Under the pieces are notes generated by a model. That model ran no database searches. It was not told the origin of the DNA and saw only the letters and a list, made by a program, of their open reading frames with translations. Below are positions 45,886-55,820 of a stretch of DNA of 64,000 nucleotides, piece by piece. This DNA is from Aquilaria yunnanensis. Its lineage: Eukaryota > Streptophyta > Magnoliopsida > Malvales > Thymelaeaceae. The stretch spans positions 70,586,001-70,650,000 of the forward strand of contig CM077599.1 of the NCBI GenBank assembly GCA_039654915.1, read 5' to 3'. Position 1 is the stretch's first letter. Every line of letters begins with the position of its first letter. The translations under genes and the position numbers were made by a program.

Positions 45886-46362
45886 GAAACCCATAACAGA
45901 ATAAATCCAAGGACCATCTCATGATTTGAATTATTGACATAAGCACATCATTTATCACGTAACCTTTGATCTCATTCTCCATGTAAATATCAACCAAGTC
46001 ATGAAAGCTTAAAAATTGCTTGCTCGATTCCTTCTCAATTTTCGCTTCATCTTGTACCTTGGACTTTTCCGCCGAGTTTTCTTCCGTAAAAGCATCCATA
46101 ACTTGTTCACATGAGATTGAATGAAATTCTTTTGTTTCATCTTCTGTTCTTCCATACTAAGGAAAATCAAGTGTAACGTGTATGGGTTCTCAGGAAATTG
46201 CTAGAGCTAGTTGTTGTCTCCTGTTGGCAATTTGCAACCATGGTCTTGAATTTGGTGGTCATAACTGCAAACATCTTTTGCATTTCTTTGCACATCCTTT
46301 CTTACCCAGTAGCCAGTAATGATATTTTAGCCTCTAATCGATTCCATTGTTGCTCCTCCATG
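45851..46362 (-). pseudogene. gag-like remnant of the small LTR element
   Basis: Reading the minus strand from MEEQQWNRLEAKISLL (about 46362) through stops and shifts leads to MFAVMTTKFKTMV and then the open frame 46099-45851 with ENSAEKSKVQDEAKIEKE. A helical N-terminal gag-type segment is plausible from position (just inside the primer-binding site) and composition, but the family cannot be confirmed by eye. Confidence 0.45.
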
Positions 46363-46366
46363 TCTA

Positions 46367-46378
46367 GCTCTGATACCA
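46367..46378 (-). other. primer-binding site of the small LTR element
   Basis: TGGTATCAGAGC on the minus strand, directly inside the 5' LTR; initiator Met-tRNA type, as for the copia elements here. Confidence 0.93.
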
Positions 46379-46684
46379 TTTATTACGTACCCACTTCATG
46401 ATCAAAATAGAAATAGAGAAAAGGATAGAATTTAGTCCATTTTGAGGGGGACGTTAACCTCAAAAAAAGTAAAAATGAAGAAGATATTGGTTTAATTTGA
46501 GGAAAACCAGACCTCTATGAAAGATTAAAGCCGGTATATGATATTTCCCGTCCCCAATATAGGTTACAACAATTATATTTATCGTTACAATTACTTAATC
46601 AATTGCTAAAACTAACTTTAAAAAGGAACTAATTGATAAATTAAATTAAACTCTAAAAAGCTTATAAAAAAATGTCCACTAACA
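46379..46684 (-). repeat. 5' LTR of the small LTR element
   Basis: Starts TGTTAGTGGACATT on the coding strand and ends GGGTACGTAATAAA next to the primer-binding site. It is 306 bp because a roughly 90-bp block present in the other LTR (about 45320-45420) is absent. Confidence 0.8.
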
Positions 46685-46870
46685 TAGGTGTCTACTGTCT
46701 AGACGTGCTTTGCTCTGCTGCTGTTTATTCGGCTAAGGAGAATCTGTTTATTCGGTATTAGACAGGTGTTCAGGTGCTATTTGTATACTTTTGCCCAGAC
46801 TTGTACCAGAATTTTTTTAGGTCTGTTAGAAAAATAATGTATAAAAACACATATAAAAACTGAAAAAGAA
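46685..46870 (+). pseudogene. LINE remnant 2, segment b (3' end)
   Basis: Continues the LINE after the TAGGT duplication. The sequence ends with TTTGTATACTTTTGCCCAGAC and GTCTGTTAGAAAAATAATGTATAAAA, resembling the 3' ends of plant LINEs. No coding motif is readable in this tail. Confidence 0.5.
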
Positions 46871-47534
46871 CGGGAATAAAGAGCATGAAGCGCCGGGTGC
46901 GCACTTAAGACATATTTTATTTAGAAACACAATTGGGTTAAATCTCTTTATATATTTTCCTCTTAATATAGGTCCCTTCCATTAAGTCATCCATCACTTC
47001 TCTAATTGAATATTTACACGCTTAAACCATGTTCCAGATTATTCTATTGAAACTAATAAGGTGTTCACATAAGGTTCTCAATCTCACTCACATAAATCCA
47101 CATCAATTCAATTTAAACTGATCTTTGATTGCTCAGAAATCTAAAAGTTAAATGCTCTTAGGCATGCAAAAGGCTCAGCCATATGAAGTGAGAAATAGAT
47201 CAATTTGAAGTGGTTGAAGTGCTTTATTAGAAATAGTTCAATACGTGATTCTTCCAGCGTTTTCCCCCCTTTGCGATTCTTCTACTTCTAGTGGTTGTAT
47301 CCAAACATTAATTAATTGCTAATGACTTAATGACTCATAGTCCTAAAAGTAATGCTTGACTTCGCAAAAAAAAAAAAAAAAAAACCTAATAATAAAATAA
47401 ATAAATAAATAAATAAAAAGCATCGCAAGACCATGAGATGCGTAATCACGCGTTTAAAGGCTTCGGTTAACATCATTATTCCTAGTAGAGAACTTTATCA
47501 TAACAGAGAAAGAGAATGGCTTCAAATATTTTTA
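46871..47534. other. intergenic DNA with simple repeats
   Basis: No gene seen. It holds a poly-A run followed by (AAAT)n at about 47363-47418 and the left target duplication of the next MITE at its end. Confidence 0.45.
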
Positions 47535-47971
47535 GGGTTAATTATAATTTTTTCTTAAGGTCTAGGTGAAATTATACTTTGCATCCTCCTATTTTAGAAA
47601 TATATATGTTGCCCTATGCTTTTTTAATACAGCCTAACAACAATTTTTAAAATTTTAATTTGAACATTATGGTAGTCATTTTTTAATAATTTTAATTTTT
47701 ATGATATTTTTTTTACAATTAATAGACATTTTAAATTAATTTTTTCTTTCTGTAAATGAAAAATAATATTTTTTAAATGTCAATTAACTATAAAAAAAGT
47801 ACCATATATATTGAAATTACTTGAAGGTGAGTACTGTACAGTTTAAATTAAAATTGTAGAATTTGTTGTTGGACCGTATTAAAAAAGTAGGGGGCAAATT
47901 ATATATTTGTAAAATAAAACAGAGAAAAGTGTAATTTTACCTAAATTTCAAGTGTAAATTGTAATTATCCC
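47535..47971. mobile_element. MULE-type MITE
   Basis: The ends GGGTTAATTATAATTTTTTC and, inverted, GGGATAATTACAATTTACAC pair, followed by AGGTGAAATTATACTTTGC versus AGGTAAAATTACACTTTTC. Flanks are a perfect 9-bp duplication, ATATTTTTA, at 47526-47534 and 47972-47980. The 437-bp interior is non-coding. Confidence 0.85.
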
Positions 47972-48069
47972 ATATTTTTAACATCCCTTTTAATCAAATT
48001 TTCCCTTTCATTCTTTGGTACCTGCGGAAGAGAAAGAATTTTACTTGTTTTTATAACATTTTTCGCTCC

Positions 48070-48263
48070 GTAAAAAAAGTTTTAGACCTCAGTAAAAAAG
48101 ATGTTTGCTTTGTCATGCTACTCAGCCCAAATCTTTTGAAACTAATTGTTGGATTAGAATGATAAAGTGGCAACCTCCATCTCGTCATCGCTTCAAATTA
48201 AACACAGATGCCTTGGTGAGGATTGACAATATGAGGGTAGAGGTGTTCTCATAAGCAATTCTA
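48070..48263 (+). pseudogene. LINE remnant 3 (RNase H-like domain start)
   Basis: Reads KWQPPSRHRFKLNTDALVR and then, after a frame change, RGVLISNSK, the opening of the RVT_3 RNase H-like domain of plant LINEs (N-x-D-A start, G-x-x-L-x-x-S). The reading stops at the GCAATTCTA duplication (48255-48263), and a few bases of matching sequence continue at 50287. Confidence 0.7.
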
Positions 48264-48720
48264 AGGGTAAATTGCACGTGTTACCCTTAATCTTTAATTG
48301 TTGTTTCACTTCTAATCATAACCTTTACTTTGCTCGTAGCATATCCCTAATCTTAATAAAATGTTTCATTTTGGCCTTTTTTTGGACGAAAATCATTATC
48401 TTAAACGGACAAAGCCACGTCAATAGAGGAAAATGCTTGTTTTTATCCTTGTTAAAATTTCTTTGCCAAGAAAGCCCTAAAACTTTTAAATTTGACAAAA
48501 CTACCGCCAACCTCTCCTACCTCTCTTCTTTTTCTGGCAGCCACGTCTTTGACATCTTTTTTTCTCCCTTTTCTCCATCTTTGGCCTCCCTTTCCTCCCC
48601 TTCCTCCATCTCTTCCCATCTTCGGCCTCTCTTTCCTTATTCTCCCACATCTCTGGCCTTCTTTTTCCTCCCCTCCTCATTTTCTCCGTCCGACTCCCTA
48701 TCCCCTTCCTCCCTTTGTCC
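48264..48720. repeat. left terminal inverted repeat of the RPI Pack-MULE
   Basis: Matches 49860-50277 in inverse. The outer 290 bp are close, for example AAATGTTTCATTTTGGCCTTTTTTTG. The inner part is a decayed CCTCCCTTTCCTCCCC-rich stretch. Confidence 0.85.
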
Positions 48721-48965
48721 TCCCTTTGACGGAATCGAGCTCGATCTTGAGCCGCGGCACCCGACCCTCATCCATTTATTGCTAAATCGCCCTTACCCAC
48801 TGGTGCCAAATCGAGAGGAGGCTGAATCGGGCTCTTTTCTTTTTCACAAATCAACCATTTCAATCGTGTACGAATCAAATAGAATCTTATACAGGGATTT
48901 CTTATAGATCTCCTACAAACTTCCAAAAAAATTTATAAAGTGGCAGCTATATCAGCCACTGTTCA

Positions 48966-49765
48966 CTACTTGCTCTTGATTGTGACCCCAAGCTCACCTG
49001 TAACAACCATAGTGGTGGCCATGTCGATAAACATTTCATGCCCCACTATGCGGGCGAGCCTTAGTATCACATTGCTGGTAGGCCTCAAGTCTCTAAGATC
49101 ATTCTTCAAATACAACTCCATGATGTAATTGTTCATGTTTGTCACAAAAGGATTGCTACACCATTAACGTCTCTTCTGAGTTTGACAATACATTCAGAAT
49201 CCTTAAGCAAGTCCTACAATCTTTAGGTAGTGAACTCCCAGTAAAAGAGCACGATTTCTACCGGCAAGGCCAATCCACTCCCACCCAAATGCTTCACCAG
49301 CTTGGATTCATCCATAACCATAACGAATTTCTTGCAGGCCCCTTCTACCATTTTCTCTTTAAAGAGAGACCTACCTCGGCCTTTGATAAGATTGAGATGT
49401 GTGCTAACTTCATTGGCACCATCGATTGCTAGATCGACGACGGGGTGGTGGTCGAGATCGAAGAGTGGGATCCCTAATGAAATTGCCTATTCATGAGTCT
49501 TCTTCGACATAGGGATTTCGATAATGTTCTTAAGTTTCCCTTGTCATAGTAATTCATCGATGAGATTGACAGCATGCTTTCTGGTGGAGTTGGTGCCAAG
49601 GCTAAGGACCATCCCAAACTCGATGAAATCCACAGCCTTGTAGGTAATGATTTTCTTGAGCTCATCTTGAGTAAGGATAACATGAGGAGATAGCGTCAAA
49701 AAATCATGAATCGCGAAGGAACTACAAGGAATCGCAATTAATCGACGCAAGTTGCGGGCTCCTCT
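48966..49765 (-). pseudogene. ribose-5-phosphate isomerase pseudogene captured by a MULE
   Basis: Read from about 49765 leftwards, the sequence follows a plant RPI (pentose phosphate pathway and Calvin cycle; interconverts ribose-5-P and ribulose-5-P) from the N-terminal TQDELKKI region to GELGVTIKSK and a stop at 48966-48968, with no introns. Recognisable parts are TQDELKKIITYKAVDFIE, a phosphate-loop GTNSTR (family GTGSTA), IDGANE (family IDGADE, so the second catalytic Asp is Asn), KGRGRSLFKEK with the catalytic Lys, and LVKHLGGSGLALPVEI. A TGA at 49544-49546, another in-frame stop in THE*AIS, two more after WEFTT, and a frameshift near 49155 disable it. Some plant RPI genes lack introns, so both capture of genomic DNA and of a cDNA are possible. 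Confidence 0.88.
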
Positions 49766-49859
49766 CTTTCTCACTAATCATCCATTTCAGCCATTTTAAT
49801 CACATAAGGAATAGGATGGAAGCCCAAACGGAGTTGCAACGGTGAGTGACGGTGAAATA

Positions 49860-50277
49860 AAATGAAAGCCCAAGGGAGAGGAAAGGGAAGACCGGAGATA
49901 AAGGAGAATGAGGAAAGCGAAGCCGAATATGGGAGGAGATGGAGGATGGGGAGGAAAGGGAGGCCGAAGAGGGAGGAGAGGGAGGTCTTAGACGTGGTTG
50001 CCGGAGAGAGAGGAGACGTAGGAGCGGTTGGTGGTAGTTTTGTCAAATTTAAAAGTTTTAGGGCTTTTTTGGCAATGAAAATTTTAACAGAGGTAAAAAA
50101 CAAGCATTTTCACCTATTGATATGGCTTTTTTCCATCTGAGATAACGATTTTCATTCAAAAAAAAGGCCAAAATGAAACATTTTATTAAGGTTAGGGATA
50201 CGCTATAAGTAAAATGAAGGTTAAGGTTAGAAGTGAAACAACAATTAAATATTAGAGGTAATGTGTGCAATTTACCT
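49860..50277. repeat. right terminal inverted repeat of the RPI Pack-MULE
   Basis: Inverse partner of 48264-48720. It contains GGTAGTTTTGTCAAATTTAA and CCAAAATGAAACATTTTATT, matching the left arm. It ends TTTACCT at the 9-bp duplication. Confidence 0.85.
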
Positions 50278-50286
50278 GCAATTCTA

Positions 50287-50339
50287 ATGAAAAATTTTAT
50301 TGTAGAGAGAGAGAAGAAAGAAACAAAAAAAAAGTCAAC
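50287..50339 (+). other. probable LINE remnant 3 continuation before copia-3
   Basis: TGAAAAATTTTATTGTAG can be read, with one indel, as continuation of the RNase H-like frame interrupted at 48263. It is too short to be certain. Confidence 0.35.
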
Positions 50340-50872
50340 AGGCCTACCAACTTATCTCTATCTCTCTCTCTCTCTCTCTCATCTTTCTCTTGTTTTAGTC
50401 CAATGTTACGGTTGGTGATGCAACAGAATTGGAAAACAGATGAAGAAACAGCTGAGTACAATGCCGAATTTAATGAAATTCAGACAGGAGTGAGACGGTG
50501 TCTTGCCTATAAAAAGCAATCATCGTTTCTTCATTTGTAGTTGTACCATGTAGCTTGCTCAATTATTTAAGCAAACGAAAAATTGTGAGAAAGAGAGAGA
50601 TTTATTTTGGGGAGTAACAAAATAGTAAGATATTTATTTGGGGTGTTTGGGAAACACTTGAGTGTCATTATTTTGGGTTTATCTTATACCTCTAAAATTT
50701 TCGTCTAGAGAAGATTCTCTCTCTGTAAGCATACTATTTTATTAATGGAAGAAAATCATGGAGTTTGTCCTGTGAACGTAGCTCTAAATTAAGGGTTAAT
50801 CATGTAAATTTTATGGTGTCATTTTTACTGATCATTTTGCCCTTGAAGTTATCACCTGTTACGGTCCCAACA
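50340..50872 (+). repeat. copia-3 5' LTR (5' boundary uncertain)
   Basis: Alignable to the 3' LTR from about 50379 (CATCTTTCTCTTGTTTTAG) to 50872. A TATA-like CCTATAAAAAG lies at 50506-50516. A TCTC-rich simple repeat (50353-50380) occupies the place of the start of the other LTR. Confidence 0.75.
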
Positions 50873-50874
50873 AT

Positions 50875-50886
50875 TTGTATTAAAGC
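50875..50886 (+). other. mutated primer-binding site of copia-3
   Basis: TTGTATTAAAGC, three changes from the initiator Met-tRNA site TGGTATCAGAGC, two bases after the LTR end; the following TAGG also fits the usual context. Confidence 0.65.
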
Positions 50887-51015
50887 TAGGTTCAGTGGTT
50901 ATATTTACTTATTGTATGCTCTATGGTTGCCATTGAAATGTGGATCATTCGCATTTAAAAATAAGTAAGATTATTATTCACTATTTTTGCTTGATACTTT
51001 GTATTTATTAGCATC

Positions 51016-54000
51016 ATGGAGGCCAATACAAGTAAGATAATTAGTTTGAATGGCTCTAATTACCACATATGGAGAAGTATGATGAATGATGAAAGATGAA
51101 AGATCTCCTATATGTGACGAAGATGCATTTGCCTATGTTTGGTACAACCAACTCAGAAGACAGGACAGAGGAGGATTGGGCATTTGAGCATGAGCAAGTA
51201 TGTGGTTTCATCTAATAATTTTTTGAATACAATGTTTACAATTACGTATCTGCGAAGACTCAGGCATAGACATTGTGTAATAAACTTGAAGAGTTGTATG
51301 CTTAAAAAACCTGCAACAAAATTTTTTTTTATTTGACAAGATTGCTCCAGATAAAAGTACCAAGATGGTACATCCATGACATATTATTTGAATGATTTAT
51401 AATGGATCATGAAATAGTTGTCCACAATGGGCATAAAGTTTGATAATAAGGTACTTACTCTTATAATGCTAGCCTTATTACTAGAGTCTTGGGAGACTTT
51501 GAGAATTTCAGTTACAAATTCTGCACCAAATGGTGTAGTAAATGAGAATTTTTCAAAAGTGAAATACTAAATAAAGATATAAGACAAAGATCATAAGGAT
51601 CCTCTTCATCATAGTCAGACCTTATTGTACCAAATTCTAGAGGAGAAAGTGCAACCAAGGGGTGAAAGCCAAAAGATAAGAGTAGAGAAATGTCAAACAA
51701 ATATGCAAATATTGAATGTCATTACTATAGGAAAAAGAGCATATAAAAAAGCTATGTTGAAAATCTAAGCAAAAACAAAAGAAGGGCAAATGACCGAAAA
51801 AAGATGACAGTAGTGATGATGAGCAAGCAAATGTTGCCAATGAGTTCAATATTGTCCATGATGATAATATTCTCAATCTTACAACCCATGAGACAAGCTA
51901 GGTAATTACAGTAGTGCTACTATTTATGTCACTTCTCAGAAAGAATTCTTCTCATCCTACACACCTGGCAATTTTGGTGTTATAAGAATGGGAAATGAGG
52001 GCCTCTTTCAAGTTGCAGGCAAATGAGATGTTTTTTTGGAGACTTAGAATGATATGCAGTTAGTCTTGAAAGATGTTAGACATGTTCCATATTTGCTCCT
52101 GAATTTGATTTTAACGGACAGATTTAATGATGAAGGTTATTGCAACACCTTTTTTAATCGTCAGTGGAAGCTGACAAAAGAAACCCTAGTGGTGGCCAAA
52201 GGAACAAAGAACTCAAAATTGTACATGATGTAGGCAAAATTCTCCCAAGATGTTGTGAAAACAGTTGAGAATAGTAGTACAGTGGAGTTGTGACATAAGC
52301 ATCTGGGACATATGAGTGAAAAAAAGCATGACTCGTCTCACCTAGAAGAAGATATTACATGGACTGGATTAAGTCCATTTGAAGAAATGTACTGATTGTT
52401 TGGCAGGAAAGTAAAACAGAATATCTTTCAAGAGTTTCCCTCTTTCTAGAATGAAGAATGTGTTGGATCTGGTACACTTAGATCTGTGTGGGCCAATGTT
52501 GAAATCACTTGGTGGTGCTCAATACTTTGTGACTTTCACTGATGATCATTTTCGATAAACATGGGTATATACTCTAAACTTAAACGATCAGGTGTTAGAA
52601 GTTTTTAAGCAATTTCTAACCCTTGTTGAAAGACAACCCGGTAAGAAGCTGAAATGCATACAAATAGACAATTGTGGAAAGTACATTGGACCATTTGATG
52701 CTTACTGTAAAGACCATGACATTTGACATTAAATGACACCTCCTAAGACACGCAGTTAAATGGTTTAGTTGAAAGGATGAACAAGACTTTGATGGAGAGA
52801 GTGAGATGCTTACTCTTATATGCAAAGTTACCTCAGCTGTTTTGGGGTAAAGCATTGTTAGCACTGCTCACGTGTTGAATCTTTCAACATGTGTTCCTTT
52901 ACAGTATGATGTTTTGGAAAAAGTATGGTTAGGAAAGAATGTCTCTTATGAGCATCTGCAAGTGTTTGGCTACAAAACCTATATGTATATCCCGAAAAGA
53001 TGAGAAGTCTAAACTTGATGTCAAGACATATCAGTGTGTGTTTATTGGCTATGCCCAAGATCAGTTTGGCTATAGATTTATTGATCTAGCCAGGAAGAGA
53101 CTTGTCAGAAACCATAATACTGTATTTGTTGAAGATCAAACCATTGAGGATGTTGAGAAAACTAAGAAGAATGCTTCAAGATTCGATGGTAATTCAATAA
53201 ACTTACAGTTGATTCTTCCAACGGCAATGCAAAGACATGTTAGAGATGATGTACAAAATAATCAACTAGAGGAAGGTGATCATGATGCTTCTATTAAGAA
53301 TGAACCAGGTAATGCTAATGATGGTGGCGTTCATCAACAACCACTAGCACTAATAGGTTTTCCAATTTTAAGAAAATCTAATAGGGTCAGACAACGCTCT
53401 ACTAGATATTTTGAAAACGAGTATGTGTTATTGACTAACGAGAGAGAACTAGAAAACTTTGATGAAGCTATGGATGCTGAACACAAGGAAAATTAGATTG
53501 ACGCCATGCAAGAAGAAATGAGACCATTGCATGAAAATAGAACATTTGAGCTGGTGAAGTTGCCAAAAGGCAAAAGGGCTTTGAATAACAAATGGGTATT
53601 CAGAATCAAGTATGAAGAATCCAATTTACAACCACATTTCAAAGCCAAATTTGTTATTAAGGGTTTTAGCCAAAGGAAATGTATTGACTTTGGTTAGATT
53701 TTTTCACCGGTTGTGAAAATAACATACATCTGTACAGTTCTAGGACTTGCAGTAAGTCTCGACTTGGAGATTGAGCAAATGGGTGTGAAAGTTGCCTTCC
53801 TACATGGTGACTTGGAAGAAGAAATATACATGGAGCAGCAAAAGAGTTTTAAAGTAAAAGGAAAGGATGACTATGTTTGCAAGCTAAAGAAAAGCTTGTA
53901 TAGTTTGAAGCAGGCACCCAAGTAATGGTATAAAAAGTTTGAGTTGGTTATTGGAGAGCAAGGTTACAAGAAAATTACTTCAGATCTTTGTGCATTTGTG

Positions 54001-55011
54001 TAGAAATTCTCTGATGATGATTTCATTGTTCTATTACTTTATGTGGATGATATGTTGACTGTTGGCCAAAATATTTCCAAATCAACAGCTTGAAAAAGCA
54101 GTTGAGTAAGTCTTTTGCTATGAAAGACTTAGGGCCAGCAAAGCAAATTCTTGGCATGAAGATAACAAGAGATAGAAGCACCAAGAAATTTTGGTTATCG
54201 CAGGAGAAGTAAATTGATTGAGAAAGTACTTCAAAGGTTCAATATGAATAAGGCTAAAACGGTTAGTTGTTTTTTTGCTAGTTACTTTAAATTAAATTCC
54301 AAATAATGCCCTTCTACAGATAAAGAGAATAAAGAAATGGAACGAACTCCATATGCTTTTGCAGTTGGAAGCTTGATGTATGCCATGGTATGTGCACGAT
54401 CAGATATTGCTTACTCAGTTGGTGTGGTGAGTAGGTTTCTTTCAAATCATATTAAGGAACATTGGACTGCAGTTAAATGAATTTTCAGGTATCTTCGTGA
54501 TAATTCCAAAATGTGCTTATGTTTTGAAAATGCAAAGTCTGTGTTTGTTGGGTACACAGATGCAAATATGGTTGGCAATGTTGACTTAAGAAAGTTTACA
54601 TCAGGTTAGTTGAATAAATTTGCAAGAGGAGCTATGTCATGACAATCAAAGTTACAGAAATGTGTTGCTCTTTTAACAGCTGAAGCTGAATTTATAGCAA
54701 CAGCGGAAGCTTGTAAGTTGTTGCTGTGGATGAAGAAATTCTTAAAAGAACTTGGTTTCCACCAGGAGAAAATATCAATTATTCTGTGATAGTCAGAGTA
54801 TAATTCATCTTGGTAAGAATTCCTCTTTTCATTTTAGATCCAAGCACATTGATGTGAAATATCATTGGATTAGAAATGTATTGGAGATGAAGCTACTACA
54901 GCTTAAGAAGATCCATACTAATGAAAATGGATCTGATATGCCGACTAAGACTCTATCAAGGAAAAAGTTTGAATATTGTCAATTGGTAGTAGGAATGGTG
55001 GAACTCTCACA
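51016..55011 (+). pseudogene. copia-3 gag-pol, degraded
   Basis: The gag start MEANTSKIISLNGSNYHIW is typical of Tnt1-like copia. After several stops and shifts come the protease/spacer region with EFFSSYTPGNFGVIRMGN, a GAG_pre-integrase-like WHKHLGHMS-type stretch (about 52296), and integrase with DLVHLDLCGPM. The best-preserved frame (52939-53496) is the integrase C-terminus. RT pieces follow ([42 protein letters not shown]), then RNase H (FCDSQSIIHLGKNSSFHFRS, KHIDVKYHWIRN). More than ten stops make it non-functional. Confidence 0.88.
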
Positions 55012-55018
55012 TACGGGC

Positions 55019-55031
55019 GGAAAGGGGAGAT
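55019..55031 (+). other. polypurine tract of copia-3
   Basis: GGAAAGGGGAGAT immediately before TGTTGACTTT, the start of the 3' LTR. Confidence 0.8.
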
Positions 55032-55613
55032 TGTTGACTTTTTCTCCCTCTTCATGTGGGGTTTTTTTGTTCTTTTCTGTTTCTTTCTTTTCTTTTTTCA
55101 TCTTTCCCTTGTTTTATTTTTATCTTCTTTTAGCCCAATATTGCAGTTGGTGGTGCAGTAGAATTGGAAAACAGACGAAAAAACAGTTGGGTACAGTGCG
55201 GAACTCATTGAAATTCGGACAAGAATGAGACGGTGCCTTGCTTATAAAAAGCCATCATCGTTTCCTCATTTGTAGTTGTACCATGTAGCTTGCTCAATTA
55301 TCTGAGCAAATGAAAAATTGTGTGTGTGTGTGAGAGAAGGGGGGATTTATTTTGGAGAGTGAAAAAATAGTGAAATATTTATTTAGGTTGTTTGAAAAAT
55401 ACCTGAGTGCCACTATTTTGGATTTATTTCATACATCTAGAAATTTTGTTTAGAGAAAATTCTTTCTATGAACTTACTATTTTACTAGTGAAGAAAATTA
55501 CGGATTTTTTTATGTGCATATAATCCTAAATTAAGGGTCAACCACTTAAAATTTATGATTTTATTTTTACTAATCATTTTATCCTTGAAATTATCACCCC
55601 CTGCGGTCCAACA
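55032..55613 (+). repeat. copia-3 3' LTR
   Basis: A 582-bp LTR starting TGTTGACTTTTTCTCC and ending GGTCCAACA, on the same strand as the methyltransferase gene that starts 207 bp later. It includes a TATA-like CTTATAAAAAG at 55241-55251. Confidence 0.88.
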
Positions 55614-55820
55614 AAGCCAACGTGAGGCTGGGCTGGCCTTAGGTGTTCGAAAATAGTAAACAGGTCGGCATTTCTCTTCACTAATCATATCCCGTTACTT
55701 GTCGACGCCGACAGCGGCAGACAAAACGCAGAACACCGTTCTAGCTTCTCCTTCAGTGCATCTTCGCCGGAAATCAATGTCTTTCCAATAAATCATCCAT
55801 AGAAGTCGCCGGTTGGTTCA
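55614..55820 (+). promoter_or_regulatory. short proximal promoter/leader of the methyltransferase gene
   Basis: Only 207 bp separate the copia-3 LTR from the start codon. GC content rises (GTCGACGCCGACAGCGGCAG near 55699), as in gene leaders, and no obvious TATA box is seen. The promoter must therefore be very compact or extend into the LTR. Confidence 0.45.

Larger units (their letters stand above)
45059..46684 (-). mobile_element. small non-autonomous LTR retroelement nested in LINE remnant 2
   Basis: A 1,626-bp element in reverse orientation with target duplication TAGGT (45054-45058 and 46685-46689). The LTRs are 45059-45454 (3') and 46379-46684 (5'); the second lacks about 90 bp. The primer-binding site TGGTATCAGAGC lies at 46367-46378 and a CAAAGGGGTAGTG polypurine tract at 45455-45467, both on the minus strand. 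The interior (about 0.9 kb) has no protease, integrase or RT, so it belongs to the TRIM/LARD type. A short gag-like coding piece starts MEEQQWNRLEAKIS near 46360. Confidence 0.85.
48264..50277. mobile_element. Pack-MULE carrying a ribose-5-phosphate isomerase copy
   Basis: Termini are AGGGTAAATTGCAC and, inverted, AGGTAAATTGCAC. Flanks are a perfect 9-bp duplication GCAATTCTA (48255-48263 and 50278-50286). The inverted arms extend at least 48264-48560 and 50010-50277, and a purine/pyrimidine-rich continuation can be followed to about 48720 and 49860. Between the arms is a minus-strand, intron-free but mutated copy of a plant ribose-5-phosphate isomerase. No transposase is encoded, so it must have been mobilised in trans. 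The 211-codon frame at 48272-48907 is a by-product of the pyrimidine-rich arm. Confidence 0.92.
50340..55613 (+). mobile_element. Ty1-copia retrotransposon copia-3 (Tnt1-like), decayed
   Basis: The 3' LTR is 55032-55613 and the 5' LTR about 50340-50872. Both contain CAGTAGAATTGGAAAACAGA-type, AAGCCATCATCGTTTC-type and TGTAGTTGTACCATGTAGC segments and end CCAACA. A mutated primer-binding site follows the 5' LTR, and a GGAAAGGGGAGAT polypurine tract precedes the 3' LTR. The protein order is copia-type with many stops. The LTRs are clearly diverged. The 5' tip of the 5' LTR is replaced by a CT-microsatellite-rich stretch, and no target duplication could be found. Confidence 0.88.

Noticed and set aside
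48272..48907. 211-codon open frame on the plus strand
   Set aside because: It lies in the pyrimidine-rich inverted arm of the Pack-MULE; the protein is Ser/Pro/Leu-rich low complexity with no domain.
50325..50338. AAAAAAGTCAACA, the inverse of the copia-3 3' LTR start
   Set aside because: Too short and A-rich to prove an inverted LTR; treated as chance, leaving the 5' LTR border unresolved.
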